Shown piece by piece: positions 49,956 through 59,499 of a DNA stretch of 64,000 bases (its first letter is position 1; every line of letters starts with the position of its first letter). This DNA comes from Bryobacteraceae bacterium. Its GTDB lineage: Bacteria > Acidobacteriota > Terriglobia > Bryobacterales > Bryobacteraceae. Position numbers and translations under genes: made by a program. The notes under the pieces are model-generated. The model did no database searches. It was given only the letters and a program-made list of their open reading frames with translations, and was not told the DNA's origin. Location: contig JAIEPW010000016.1 in NCBI GenBank assembly GCA_019748195.1, forward strand, positions 1 to 64,000, in the 5' to 3' direction.

Positions 49956-51649
49956 CGCAGCCGGATGTTGTATGTGTTCAGCGTGACGCCCGTCGCCTGA
50001 TCCAGGCGCGATACCGCGCGGTTGTAGTCCAACTGCGCCAGCACAGCTCTCAGGCGCGCCTCCAGGTAGTCGTTCTGGCGGGTCAGGACCAGGAAATTCG
50101 TGGATTCGCCGGTCTGGAACAGCCGATTCTCGCTCTCCAGCCGTTCCCGCGCGGCGGCTTCCGCGGCGCGCGCCGCCAGGATTCGCTGCCGCGTGGATTG
50201 CAGAAACTGGATCGAGTTGCGGACCTGCGCCTCGATGGCCTGCTCCAGGCGCGCCCGCTCCACCCCGATCCTCTTCTCCGCGATCGCCGTCTGCGCCAGG
50301 TTCGCCCGCGCCGTTCGATTCCGCGGGTTGATGTCGAACGCCACGCCCCCGCTCAGCGATTGAAACGATCCGTTGAAGGTCTGGCGCAGCGCGTCCGCCG
50401 CCCCGCCGATGAACTCCGGCGGAATGCTGCCGAAATCCGGTGGGAGAATCGGCGGCAGTCCCGCGAGCATCGACAACTGGTTCAGCCGCGTGAACTGCGC
50501 CGCCGAAGACGCCGTGAACGGATTTTCCCCGCGGCGGATCGCCCCGCCCAGCCCCGCATTTACGTAGCTCAGTACCAGATCGATCTGCGGCTTGATCTCC
50601 TCCTGCGCCAGCCGCCGCTGCAACTCATTGGTCTCCTGCCGCAGATTCAGTTGTTGGAGCTCCGGCCGCGATTTCAACGCTGACGCCATCCGCTCCGCCA
50701 GGTCCTCTCCGCCCGGCGGCTCCGGTCCGGTCACATCCACCGGAACGATCTGCTCGTTCCACAACGGATCGGTCCGGCGCGGCGTCAGCAGGACCTTCAG
50801 CGCGTTCTCGCTTTCCGTCACCTGCGCCACCGCCGCGAAGAACGCGTCGCGCCGCCGTTCGAGCTCCGCCCGCGAAGCCGACAACTCCACCGGCGCAAGT
50901 GTCCCGGAAGCGATCATGCGTTCGTTGCGCGCCAGTTGCTCCGCCGCCAGGCGCTCGGCCTCGCGAGCCACCTCCACGCTCTGCCGCGCCGCCACCAGAT
51001 TCCAGTACTGCTGCTCCGCCCGGCTGACGACGTCGATCGTTCGCAGCCGCAGATCTGTCTCCGCGATGTTCGCCGACCGCCGCCGCACCTCGATCTCCGT
51101 ACGGAAGAAATCCGTCTTGCGATAACGCCAGAGCGGTTGGTTGAAGTTCAACGCCAGCCTGGAGTTGATAAAGGGATTCAGCACGGCGAACGCGTTGTTG
51201 TTCGAAAAGCGGCCGATATCCCAGACGACATTCACATTCCCGCCGGTTCGCTGAATCGGCTGCAGGTAAGCGAAACGGTTGGGGAAATTGCGTTCCTGGA
51301 AGTTGCCGCTGGGCGCCTGCAGCACGTTGGGCGTAGGCGTGTTCAGCCGCTGGTAATCCGGCCGGGCCTGCAAACGGAAGTCGAACGCGCCCTGCGCCGC
51401 CCGGATCGCCGTCTCCGCGCTCGCGACATTCAGCTTTTCCACCTCTACTTCCAGATTGTTTTGCACCGCCATGGCGATCGCGTCCGTCAGCGACAGGCGC
51501 CGCTCCACGGCCGATACGCCCACCCGCGGCAGGTCGGTCGGAGTCGGCGGAGGCTGGGGTTCGGACGGCGTCTGCGCGCCCAGCGATCCCGCGAGCATCA
51601 GCACGGAAAGCGCCCGCGCCGCGGGCCTTTCCCAATTCCAGTTCGTCAT
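49952..51649 (-). CDS. TolC-family outer membrane efflux protein
   Basis: 565 aa from ATG 51649, with a signal peptide ending near 'AGSLGAQ'. Contains two outer-membrane efflux (OEP) repeats: first '[20 protein letters not shown]' and second '[20 protein letters not shown]' with '[20 protein letters not shown]' and '[20 protein letters not shown]' (the TolC lock helix). It forms the exit duct of the RND pump encoded upstream. It is the last gene of the operon tetR-hlyD-acrB-tolC, 11 nt after the acrB stop. The N-terminal linker is Pro-rich. Confidence 0.9.
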
Positions 51650-51660
51650 GAGATTGTCCT

Positions 51661-54600
51661 TCAGTCCCCCGTGGCTCCGGTGCGCGCGCGCCGCGGCGCG
51701 GGAATCGGTATCCACTTCCGCAGCCGTGAAAACACCCGAAGATTCGCCAGATCGTCGAACAGCGAATACGCCACCGGCGTCACCAGCAGCGTCAACAGCA
51801 GGCACAAGGTCTGTCCGCCGATCACCACGATCGCCACCGTGCGCCGCGTCCCCGATCCCGCGCCCGTGCCCAGCGCCAGCGGGATCATGCCCGCCACCAG
51901 CGCCGCCGTGGTCATCAGGATGGGACGCAAGCGGTCCTCGCACCCCTGATAAATCGCCTCCAGCCGCGCCAGACCCTGCCGCCGCAGATTCTTGATGTGG
52001 TCAATCTGCAGAATCGAGTTTTTCTTCACGATTCCGAACAGCACCAGAATTCCCAGCGACGTGTAAATAATCGAGAAATTCTCCCGTGCCAGGATCAGCG
52101 AGAGGAGCGCGAACGGCACGCTCAGCGGCAGGCTGAGCAGAATCGTGATCGGATCCACGAAGCTTTCAAACTGCGCCGCCAGAATCATGTACATGAAGAT
52201 GATGGAGAGCACCAGCGCGAACCCGAAGTTCGCCGCCGCCCGCCCCAGCTCCTTGGACGGCCCCGTCAGTCCGGTGGTGTATTCGATCGGCATGTTCATG
52301 TCCCGCACCACGCGATTCAGCACGTTGATCACGTTCGATAGCGACTGTCCCTCCACCACGTTCGCGCTGATCAGCACCTGCCTTTGCCGGTTGAACCGCT
52401 CGATCTGCGTCGGACCGCTGGCCGGCTCCAGTTTCGCCACGTTCGCCACCGCCACGTTGCCGATCGACGACGAGGGAACGTACAGGCGTTCCAGGGATCG
52501 CGGCGAATCGCGGAACTCCTTGTCTACCCGAAGCTGCACGTCGTAACGGTCGTCGCCTTCGCGATACGTGGTCACCTGCGGATCGCCGCCCACCAGCGTA
52601 CGTAACGCCGTCGCAATCGAGGAAACGTTCACGTTGAGATCCGCCGCCTTGTCGCGATTCACCACCACCCGCAATTCGGGCTTGCCCTCCTCATACGAAC
52701 TTTCGATGTCCACCACGCCCTGCAGTTTCTGCAGCTCCGCGATGATCTGCGCCGCGTAGCGATTCAGTTGCGCCAGATCCGGCCCCTGCACGAAGAACAG
52801 CAGATTCTTGTTCGGACCGGTTCCCGAAATCACCGAGGGATCCTGCACGCCGATGATCAGGTCCCGATATTTGGCCATGCGCTCGCGAACGATCGCCATC
52901 AGCTCGCGCTGGCTTTCCTTCCGCTGATCCGCCGGCACGAGCGACACCAGGATCGAGCCCCGGTCCACCTGCTGGCGGACATCGGCGCCCACCGTCGTCA
53001 GGATATGCTCCAGCCCCGGCAGCGTCTTCACTTCTTCTTCCAACTGCGTCATCACGCCCGCGCTACCCTCCAGCGAGGATCCGGCGGGCAGCTTCACCGT
53101 CACCTCGAACTGGCTTTGGTCGTCCACCGGCAGGAAGTCCACGCCGATCCGCCGCGACAACGGCACTACGGAGAACATCACCGTGAGAGCCAGAATCACG
53201 ATCGCCCAGCGATGATTCATGGACCACCGCAGCATGGCCCGGTACGGCTTCACCGTGGCCCGGAACAGAAGGCCTTCCTTCGTGTCCCGGTGGTCGCCCG
53301 GCGCCGCCTTCTTCAGAAAACGCGAGGACAGCATCGGCGTCAGCGTGAAGCTCACCAGCAGGCTCACCATGATGGCGAACGCCGCTGTGTAGCCGAAACT
53401 GGACATGAACTTGCCCACGATGCCGGTCATCAGCGCCACCGGGATGAAGATGATGGCCAGGCTGAGCGTCGTCGCCAGAACCGCCAGGCCGATCTCGCGC
53501 GTGCCCTCGATGGCCGCGTGGAAGGGATCCAGCTTCTTTTCCTCTATGAACCGGAAGATGTTCTCCAGCACCACGATCGCGTCGTCGATCACGATTCCGA
53601 CCATCAGCACCAGCGCCAGCATGGTGATCTGGTTCAGCGTGAATCCCATCAGGTTCATCAGCGTGTAGGTGGAAATGATGGAGGTGGGAATCGCCACCGC
53701 CGCGATCAAGGTGGAGCGCCAGCTTCGGATGAACAGCAGCACCACCAGCGCCGCTAGAATGCCGCCCAGGATCAGGTGTTCCTGAACCGCGTGAAATGCC
53801 TCGCTGATGAAGCCCGACTGGTCGCGCGTGTAGGTGATCTGAAAATCGCCCGGAAGTCCGGCCTTCAAGTCGGCGATCCGGGATTTCACCGCCTGGATCA
53901 CCTCCAGCGTGTTCGTGCCCGCCTGCTTGCGCACCTCCAGGACCACCGCGTCACGGCCGTCCAGCCGCGCCAGGGATCGCGGCTCTTCGTAGCCGTCCAC
54001 CACCCGGCCGACATCGCTGATCCGCACCGTTCCGGCCGGAGTGCTGGAGAGAACCACGCGGTTGAAGTCCGCCGGCTTTTCCACGCGGCCCAACGTCCGC
54101 AGCGAAACCTCCCGCGACCCTTCATCCACGCGCCCGCCCGGAATCTCAACGTTCTGCAAGCTCAACGCGGATCGCACCTGATCCACGTTCAGGTTGTAGG
54201 AATACAGCTTGTCGCCGTCCAGCCAGACCTGAACCTGCCGCTCGCGATCGCCCACGAACCGCACCTGGCCCACCCCCGCGATCGTCTCCAGGTTCTTCTT
54301 GATCCGGTCGTCCACCAGCTTGGTGATCTCGCGCAGGTCGCGATTGGCCGACACCGCAACGTTCAGAATCGGAGAAGCGTCCGTCGCCACCTTATCGATC
54401 ACCGGCGGATCCGCATCCTTCGGCAGCAGGCTGAGCACGGTCGAGACCTTGTCACGAACCTCCTGCGCCGCGATGTCCGGGTCCTTCTCCAGCACGAACT
54501 GCAGGAAAACGATCGACACGCCCTCCAGCGAGGTCGAGCGCAATTCGTCGATTCCGCTGACTGTGTTGACCGCCTCCTCGATCCGCTTGGTGACCTGCGA

Positions 54601-54783
54601 CTCCACTTCCTCCGGCGATGCGCCCTTCAACGTCGTCGTGATCGTTACGAACGGAAATTCGACCTTGGGAAAGAAGTCGACCCCCAGCTTCAGGTACGAC
54701 GCAAGGCCGGTCACCGTCAGCGCCAGCACCAGCATCGTGGCGAACACCGGGCGCTTAATGCAGAGTTCCGCTAAGCGTTGCAT
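51661..54783 (-). CDS. RND multidrug efflux transporter permease (AcrB/HAE1 type)
   Basis: 1040 aa, normal for HAE1 RND pumps. Twelve transmembrane segments in two halves. N-terminal 'RPVFATMLVLALTVTGLASY', 'LGVDFFPKVEFPFVTI' and the 'GASPEEVESQVTKRIEEAV' porter loop are diagnostic. The proton-relay residues Asp400 and Asp401 are in 'MVGIVIDDAIVVLENIFRF'. 'LALTVMFSVVPLSRRIGVDF' opens the second half. It pumps hydrophobic compounds from the inner membrane or periplasm through the TolC-like partner. It lies between the HlyD-type fusion protein and the TolC gene. Confidence 0.95.
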   Translation of the reverse strand: MQRLAELCIKRPVFATMLVLALTVTGLASYLKLGVDFFPKVEFPFVTITTTLKGASPEEVESQVTKRIEEAVNTVSGIDELRSTSLEGVSIVFLQFVLEKDPDIAAQEVRDKVSTVLSLLPKDADPPVIDKVATDASPILNVAVSANRDLREITKLVDDRIKKNLETIAGVGQVRFVGDRERQVQVWLDGDKLYSYNLNVDQVRSALSLQNVEIPGGRVDEGSREVSLRTLGRVEKPADFNRVVLSSTPAGTVRISDVGRVVDGYEEPRSLARLDGRDAVVLEVRKQAGTNTLEVIQAVKSRIADLKAGLPGDFQITYTRDQSGFISEAFHAVQEHLILGGILAALVVLLFIRSWRSTLIAAVAIPTSIISTYTLMNLMGFTLNQITMLALVLMVGIVIDDAIVVLENIFRFIEEKKLDPFHAAIEGTREIGLAVLATTLSLAIIFIPVALMTGIVGKFMSSFGYTAAFAIMVSLLVSFTLTPMLSSRFLKKAAPGDHRDTKEGLLFRATVKPYRAMLRWSMNHRWAIVILALTVMFSVVPLSRRIGVDFLPVDDQSQFEVTVKLPAGSSLEGSAGVMTQLEEEVKTLPGLEHILTTVGADVRQQVDRGSILVSLVPADQRKESQRELMAIVRERMAKYRDLIIGVQDPSVISGTGPNKNLLFFVQGPDLAQLNRYAAQIIAELQKLQGVVDIESSYEEGKPELRVVVNRDKAADLNVNVSSIATALRTLVGGDPQVTTYREGDDRYDVQLRVDKEFRDSPRSLERLYVPSSSIGNVAVANVAKLEPASGPTQIERFNRQRQVLISANVVEGQSLSNVINVLNRVVRDMNMPIEYTTGLTGPSKELGRAAANFGFALVLSIIFMYMILAAQFESFVDPITILLSLPLSVPFALLSLILARENFSIIYTSLGILVLFGIVKKNSILQIDHIKNLRRQGLARLEAIYQGCEDRLRPILMTTAALVAGMIPLALGTGAGSGTRRTVAIVVIGGQTLCLLLTLLVTPVAYSLFDDLANLRVFSRLRKWIPIPAPRRARTGATGD

Positions 54784-54787
54784 CGCG

Positions 54788-55987
54788 TCAGCCCTTTCCG
54801 CTCACCGGCATGCCGTCGAACAGCACGCCCAGCTTGTCCACCGCCACCCGGTCTCCGGCCTTCACCTGATTCGGCGGAACCTCGATGAAGTCGCCCAGCA
54901 CGCGTCCCGGAGGAATCCGCAGCTCAGCCGCCTTGCTGTCGCGAATCACGAACAGCTTGGTCAGTCCCGCTACCGTATAAATGGCGTTCTTGGGGACCAC
55001 CACAACAGGAACGTCGCGCTCCAGCATCAGGTCCACCTGCACGAACAGCCCCGGCCGTAGTCGGGCATCCGTCTGCGTCAGTCGCGCTTCCACCAGCAAC
55101 TGCCGGGACCGCGTATCGAGCGAAGGATTCAACTCCCGAACCACCGCCTGGAAACGCTCGCCCGGCACCGCGTCCGTGCGAAACGAAATCGAAGTGCCCG
55201 GCTTCACCAGCGCGCTGTCGGATTCCGGAACCTCCAGCCGTAGCCGTAGCGGGTTGGTCTTGACGATCGTGAACACAGCGACGTTGCGATCCACATATTG
55301 CCCCGGCGATACCTGTTTTTGCGTCACCGCGCCATCGAAAGGCGCTCGCAGCGTGGTATCGTTCAGCCGCTTCTCCGCCAGGCGAACTTCCGCCCGCAAG
55401 CCTTCCATGTTGGACCACAATGTCCGCAGCTCATCCCGAGCGGCTTCCACTGCCGCCTGCCGGCTGCGGAACGCCTTTTCCAGCTCCGTGAAGCGCTCTT
55501 GAGAAATATCGCCGGTCTTGACCAGCTTGGCCGCATTCTCATACTTGAAGCGGGCATCCTCCATCTGCGCTTCCGCCTGCCGGACGCCGGGTGTGGAGGT
55601 GGGCGGCTGGTTCTCCTGCCCCGGCGACAACCCGAGCCGCGCCAGCGCCTGCGCCAGCGCCGCCTTCGCGCGGTCCAGTTGAATCTCATACTCGCGGCGG
55701 TCCAATTGCGCCACTACCTCGCCGCGCTTCACCATCTGCCCGAAATCCGCGTTCATCGCCACCACGCGTCCCGCCACTTCGCTGGAAACGGTCACGGTCT
55801 CGTCCGGAACCAGTGATCCCGTCACGCTTACCGTCCGGTCCACGCGGCGCGTTTCCGCCGCGGCCGTCCGCACTACCAGCGGCTCGGCGGCCTTCGATGC
55901 CGCCTGAACGTTTTCTTTCGATCCCCGGCTGCAGCCCGCCGCCAGAATCGCCATTGCCAATAGGATTGCCTTAGGAATGCGTTTCAT
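54788..55987 (-). CDS. RND efflux membrane fusion protein (HlyD/AcrA type)
   Basis: 399 aa. Lipoprotein signal with lipobox 'AILAAGCSRG' (lipidated Cys19), biotinyl-lipoyl-like motif 'SEVAGRVVAMNADFGQMVKR', a long alpha-helical hairpin (about 95-205) and the beta-barrel 'VSPGQYVDRNVAVFTIV' and 'LRPGLFVQVDLMLERDVP'. It bridges the RND permease and the outer membrane protein. Start overlaps the tetR stop (ATGA 55984-55987), so regulator and pump are translationally linked. Confidence 0.93.
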   Translation of the reverse strand: MKRIPKAILLAMAILAAGCSRGSKENVQAASKAAEPLVVRTAAAETRRVDRTVSVTGSLVPDETVTVSSEVAGRVVAMNADFGQMVKRGEVVAQLDRREYEIQLDRAKAALAQALARLGLSPGQENQPPTSTPGVRQAEAQMEDARFKYENAAKLVKTGDISQERFTELEKAFRSRQAAVEAARDELRTLWSNMEGLRAEVRLAEKRLNDTTLRAPFDGAVTQKQVSPGQYVDRNVAVFTIVKTNPLRLRLEVPESDSALVKPGTSISFRTDAVPGERFQAVVRELNPSLDTRSRQLLVEARLTQTDARLRPGLFVQVDLMLERDVPVVVVPKNAIYTVAGLTKLFVIRDSKAAELRIPPGRVLGDFIEVPPNQVKAGDRVAVDKLGVLFDGMPVSGKG

Positions 55988-56598
55988 TGCTTTCTCAGCC
56001 CAGCCAGAAAGATGTCCACCATCGTTTCCATCACTTCCGCTCGCGGCTCTGGCGGCAGCGCCTTCGGGAATACCGCCGCGTCCATCCCATAGCTGCCCAC
56101 CATGCCGGCGAACGCGCGCGCCGCAAGCCCCGGATGCATCTCCCGGAAAGCCCCGGCCTTCATCCGCTTTTCCAGGTACCCGGTGATCAGTCCGAAAAAC
56201 TGATCCTTGTTCCGGTCAAAGAACAGATCCGCAAGCTCGTACCCCTCCAGCCCGCTGAACAGCAGCAGCCGTGTGAGCGACGTGTCCTTGGTGTACCAGT
56301 CCACAATCACCCGGGCGAGCTCCTGGAAGAACCTGCGATCATCCTCCCCTTCGGCCATCGGCCGCATTTCCTCCTCGAAGGCTTCCACCGTGTACTGCAG
56401 ACGCGATTCGAGGATCGCCGAAAACAGCTCTCGCTTCGTTTCAAAGTGTTGATAAAGAACAGGTTCCGTAACCCCTACCGCGGCCGCCAACTCGCGCGTC
56501 GTGGTGCCCCGAAACCCCTTCTCCGAAAAAAGCCGGATGGCCGCGTCGATAATCGCCTGCCGCCGCTCCTGACCGGTCATTCGCTGCATCATGGGCAT
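55984..56598 (-). CDS. TetR/AcrR family transcriptional repressor of the efflux operon
   Basis: 204 aa. N-terminal helix-turn-helix: 'RRQAIIDAAIRLFSEKGFRG', 'TTRELAAAVGVTEPVLYQHF', 'ETKRELFSAILES'. The remaining ~140 residues form the ligand-binding helical domain. It is the first gene of the operon and overlaps the hlyD gene. Several start codons are possible (56598, 56592, 56589, 56580). It most likely represses its own operon by binding the palindrome at 56614-56639; the inducer is unknown. Confidence 0.92.
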   Translation of the reverse strand: MPMMQRMTGQERRQAIIDAAIRLFSEKGFRGTTTRELAAAVGVTEPVLYQHFETKRELFSAILESRLQYTVEAFEEEMRPMAEGEDDRRFFQELARVIVDWYTKDTSLTRLLLFSGLEGYELADLFFDRNKDQFFGLITGYLEKRMKAGAFREMHPGLAARAFAGMVGSYGMDAAVFPKALPPEPRAEVMETMVDIFLAGLRKQ

Positions 56599-56613
56599 GG
56601 TTAGTTAACAAAC

Positions 56614-56639
56614 ACTAACTTAGTATACGCTAAGCTAGT
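56614..56639. promoter_or_regulatory. Likely TetR operator (26-bp palindrome)
   Basis: ACTAACTTAG-TATACG-CTAAGCTAGT reads the same on both strands at 20 of 26 positions. It covers a minus-strand TATACT (complement of 56622-56627) that can serve as the -10 of the tetR operon. A further inverted repeat (GTTAGT/ACTAAC, 56600-56619) and an extra CTAAG at 56645-56649 lie next to it. Confidence 0.7.
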
Positions 56640-56715
56640 GACTGCTAAGTGTCAGATGACTGCGAACCTGAAGAAAGTTCTAGAAAAAATGACGAACGGC
56701 GTAGCAAAATACGGA

Positions 56716-58770
56716 ATGATCAAAAGGCAAGTCTGTTGGACCCTCGCCCTGGCGAGCTTCGCCCTCCCCGCCTTCCCGCAGGCAGCTTCCCCTAAGCTGC
56801 TGGATAAAGAGACGTTCTACCAGATGGAGAACCTCTCGAACCCCGATATCTCCCCGGACGGTTCGCAGATCGTTTTCTCGCGCGGCTACGTGGACATCGC
56901 CCGCGACCAAAACGCGCAGAACCTGTGGATTATCGATGCTCGCGGCGAACGCCTGCGCGAGCTGACGCAGGGCGCCTGGCGTGACTCCTCGCCCGTCTGG
57001 TCCCCGGATGGCAAACGTATCGCCTTTCTTTCCAACCGTTCCGGCACTAACCAGGTGCACGTGATGTGGGTGGATACGCGCGAAGTAGCGCAATTGACAC
57101 GCCTGGAACAGTCGCCCGGCAACCTGAAATGGTCAACCGACGGCAAGCACATCGCGTTCACGATGTTTCTGCAAGACGAAACCCCACTTCTGCCCATCAA
57201 GATGCCCAAGGCGCCCCGCGGCGCGCAGCTCGCGCGCGGCGCCTTTATCGTGGATCGCACCTCTTGGGGGTCGGACGGCGTCGGCCAGACTCAGAAGGGC
57301 TACACGCACGTTTTCGTGGTCGATTCGACGACGGGCGGCGTTCCTAAGCAGATCACGTCCGGCAACTATAGCCATCAGTTGGGAAGCTGGGCGGCGGACG
57401 GCAAGACCATCTTCATTTCCGGCATCCGCAAGCCTGACGCCGAGTACCTGCGGCAGGACAGCGAAGTCTACGCGGTGAATCTCGACACCCTCGAGGTAAA
57501 AACGCTCACCGATCGCAGGGGTCCGGACTCGAACCCCCAAGCCTCCCCGGACGGCCGCTGGATCGCTTATACCGGCTACGACCAGAAGAACTATACGTCG
57601 CACCTTTCGAGCATCCACCTGATGCACGTCTCAGGCGACAACAAGCGCGTCTGGGCCACTAACCTGCCCAGTTCGCCCGCCGAAATCACCTGGAGCGAGG
57701 ATGCGAGCGGCGTATTCTACTCCATGCAGGAGAAGGGCGAGCAGAACACATACTTCATCAGCGTGAAGGATCCGGCCGCGCCGCCCAAGCGAATCACCAG
57801 CGGCGCGCACGTGCTCAGCCAGATCTCCATTTCCAGGATCGGCACCGCCGCGGCGATCCGCTCCAGCTATAAACAGCCGGGCCAGGTGGTCTACTTCGCG
57901 CTGAACCGCCCCACGGAAATGCGTGTGCTCGTGGACGTCAACAAGGACGTCGTGGACGGCCGTAAGCTCGCCGACGCCGAAGAACTTTGGTACACGGCTC
58001 CGGACGGCCTCAAGGTACAGGGCTGGCTGATGAAGCCCGCCAACTTCGATCCCGCCAAGAAGTACCCCATGGTCCTATGGATTCATGGCGGCCCCTGGAG
58101 CATGTACACGGTGGGCTGGAACTGGGCCTATCAGAATTTTGCCGCCAACGGCTACGCCGTCCTTTGGACCAATCCGCGCGGTTCCACCGGCTACGGCCAG
58201 GAGTTTGTGAACGGCATCCAATACAGCTATCCCGGCAAGGATTATGACGACCTGATGGCCGGCGTCGATGCCGCGCTCGCCAAGGGATTCGTTGACAAAG
58301 ACAACCTTTTTGTGTGCGGCGGCTCCGGGGGCGGCGTGCTCACGGCCTGGATCGTCGGCCACAACAACCGTTTCCGCGCCGCCGTTTCCATGCGCCCGGT
58401 GATCAACTGGCACAGCTTCGTCGGCACCACCGACGGCAGCAGTTGGTATTACCAGTTCGAGAAGTTCCCGTGGGAGGACCCGAGCGATCACTTCAAGCGG
58501 TCCCCGCTTACCTATGCCGCCAACGTCACCACCCCCACCATGGTGATGACCGGCGAGGCCGACCTCCGCACGCCCATGACCCAGAGCGAGGAGTTCTACC
58601 GCGCTTTGAAAATGGTTCGCAAGGCCGACACCCTGCTGGTCCGCATGCCGGAGGAGTTCCACGGCTGGCGCCGGCCCTCGCACCAGATCGCCCAGCAGTT
58701 GTATCTGCTGGCGTGGTTCGAGAAGTACCGCACCAAGCAGAGCAAGGACGCCATTCCCTCGGGCGAGTAG
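56716..58770 (+). CDS. S9 family peptidase (prolyl oligopeptidase/acylaminoacyl type)
   Basis: 684 aa from ATG 56716, directly before a signal peptide ('TLALASFALPAFPQA'). The N-terminal ~400 residues are a TolB/WD40-like propeller with 'NPDISPDGSQIVFSRGYVD', 'SSPVWSPDGKRIAFLSNRSG' and 'NPQASPDGRWIAYTGYD'. The C-terminal alpha/beta-hydrolase has the Ser-Asp-His triad: Ser537 in 'CGGSGGGVLT', Asp616 in 'TGEADLRTPM', His649 in 'EEFHGWRRP'. Exported exopeptidase, probably periplasmic. It is divergent from the tetR efflux operon; a role of the TetR operator in its control is possible but not shown. Ends at a hairpin. Confidence 0.92.
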   Translation: MIKRQVCWTLALASFALPAFPQAASPKLLDKETFYQMENLSNPDISPDGSQIVFSRGYVDIARDQNAQNLWIIDARGERLRELTQGAWRDSSPVWSPDGKRIAFLSNRSGTNQVHVMWVDTREVAQLTRLEQSPGNLKWSTDGKHIAFTMFLQDETPLLPIKMPKAPRGAQLARGAFIVDRTSWGSDGVGQTQKGYTHVFVVDSTTGGVPKQITSGNYSHQLGSWAADGKTIFISGIRKPDAEYLRQDSEVYAVNLDTLEVKTLTDRRGPDSNPQASPDGRWIAYTGYDQKNYTSHLSSIHLMHVSGDNKRVWATNLPSSPAEITWSEDASGVFYSMQEKGEQNTYFISVKDPAAPPKRITSGAHVLSQISISRIGTAAAIRSSYKQPGQVVYFALNRPTEMRVLVDVNKDVVDGRKLADAEELWYTAPDGLKVQGWLMKPANFDPAKKYPMVLWIHGGPWSMYTVGWNWAYQNFAANGYAVLWTNPRGSTGYGQEFVNGIQYSYPGKDYDDLMAGVDAALAKGFVDKDNLFVCGGSGGGVLTAWIVGHNNRFRAAVSMRPVINWHSFVGTTDGSSWYYQFEKFPWEDPSDHFKRSPLTYAANVTTPTMVMTGEADLRTPMTQSEEFYRALKMVRKADTLLVRMPEEFHGWRRPSHQIAQQLYLLAWFEKYRTKQSKDAIPSGE

Positions 58771-58779
58771 CTCCACTGG

Positions 58780-58812
58780 GAGCGTAGTGACGTTGAACGC
58801 GGCACTACGCTC
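58780..58812. terminator. Hairpin between convergent S9 peptidase and sigma factor genes
   Basis: GAGCGTAGTG and CACTACGCTC form a 10-bp stem around a 13-nt loop (58790-58802). There is no good T-run on either side, so termination could be inefficient or Rho-linked. Confidence 0.55.
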
Positions 58813-58825
58813 ACGGCGCATCGGC

Positions 58826-59395
58826 TCAAGGCCGGCGCGACAGCTCGCGGAACAGCCAGGTCTTGGCCACTTTCCAGTCGCGGGTCACCGTCTCTTCGGA
58901 GATCTCCAGGACCTCGGCGGTTTCGGCAACGCTGAGGCCGCCGAAAAAACGAAGCTCCACGATGCGGCTCTTGCGCGGGTCGACCTTCTGCAATGCCGTG
59001 AGCGCTTCATCCAAGGCTTTCACGTCCACTCCCCGAGCCTTGCTCCCGACCATGGCTTCATCCAGGGGAACCTGCAACCCTCCGCCACGTTTCTCCGAAC
59101 CCTGCCTGCGGGCATGATCCACTAGAATCCGCCGGACCATTTGAGAGCACAATGCAAAGAAGTGCGCCCGGTTGTTGCAGCGAATGGCGCAAGTTTGGGA
59201 CAGCCGGATGTAGACTTCGTGTATCAGGGTTCCCGACTGAACCAGATGTCCCGCCGCCTGACGGCGCAGATGGGCTCGCGCGATGCCCCGAATGTCGTCA
59301 TAAACCAGCCCAACCAACTCCTTGAGCGCCGCCTCGTCGCCATGATTCCAGGCGGCCAAAAGCTCGGTAATGTCCGCCGGTTTCGTGGTCGGCAT
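58826..59395 (-). CDS. ECF RNA polymerase sigma factor (TIGR02999/Sig-70_X6 type)
   Basis: 189 aa from ATG 59395 ('MPTTKPADITELLAAW'). Region 2: 'LVGLVYDDIRGIARAHLRRQ', 'GTLIHEVYIRLSQ', 'RAHFFALCSQMVRRILVDHA'; region 4: 'SRIVELRFFGGLSVAETAEV', 'LEISEETVTRDWKVAKTWLF'. This 'ECF subfamily X6' type is common in acidobacteria and planctomycetes and often accompanies Ser/Thr kinase-propeller genes, as here 2.4 kb away. No anti-sigma gene is adjacent; regulation by a kinase is known in related systems. It is divergent from the TIGR03437 gene at 59500, and the 104 nt between them likely hold both promoters. Confidence 0.9.
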   Translation of the reverse strand: MPTTKPADITELLAAWNHGDEAALKELVGLVYDDIRGIARAHLRRQAAGHLVQSGTLIHEVYIRLSQTCAIRCNNRAHFFALCSQMVRRILVDHARRQGSEKRGGGLQVPLDEAMVGSKARGVDVKALDEALTALQKVDPRKSRIVELRFFGGLSVAETAEVLEISEETVTRDWKVAKTWLFRELSRRP

Positions 59396-59499
59396 CGAGA
59401 CATTTAGCTTATCAAAATAAATTTCTCCCGTTTTGACGGTTTTGCCCCTGAGTTTACGGTATTGGAACTGAGCGCTCTTGCACGAGAGAGAGGAGAAAT

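Noticed and set aside
52768-53757. A 329-codon His/Arg-rich plus-strand frame opposite the RND pump gene.
   Set aside because: Antisense shadow of a well-conserved membrane protein; composition is that of complementary hydrophobic codons.
59433-59460. TTGACG followed 16 nt later by TACGGT upstream of the first TIGR03437 gene, as a sigma-70 promoter.
   Set aside because: The -10 matches only 3 of 6 positions; too weak to annotate.
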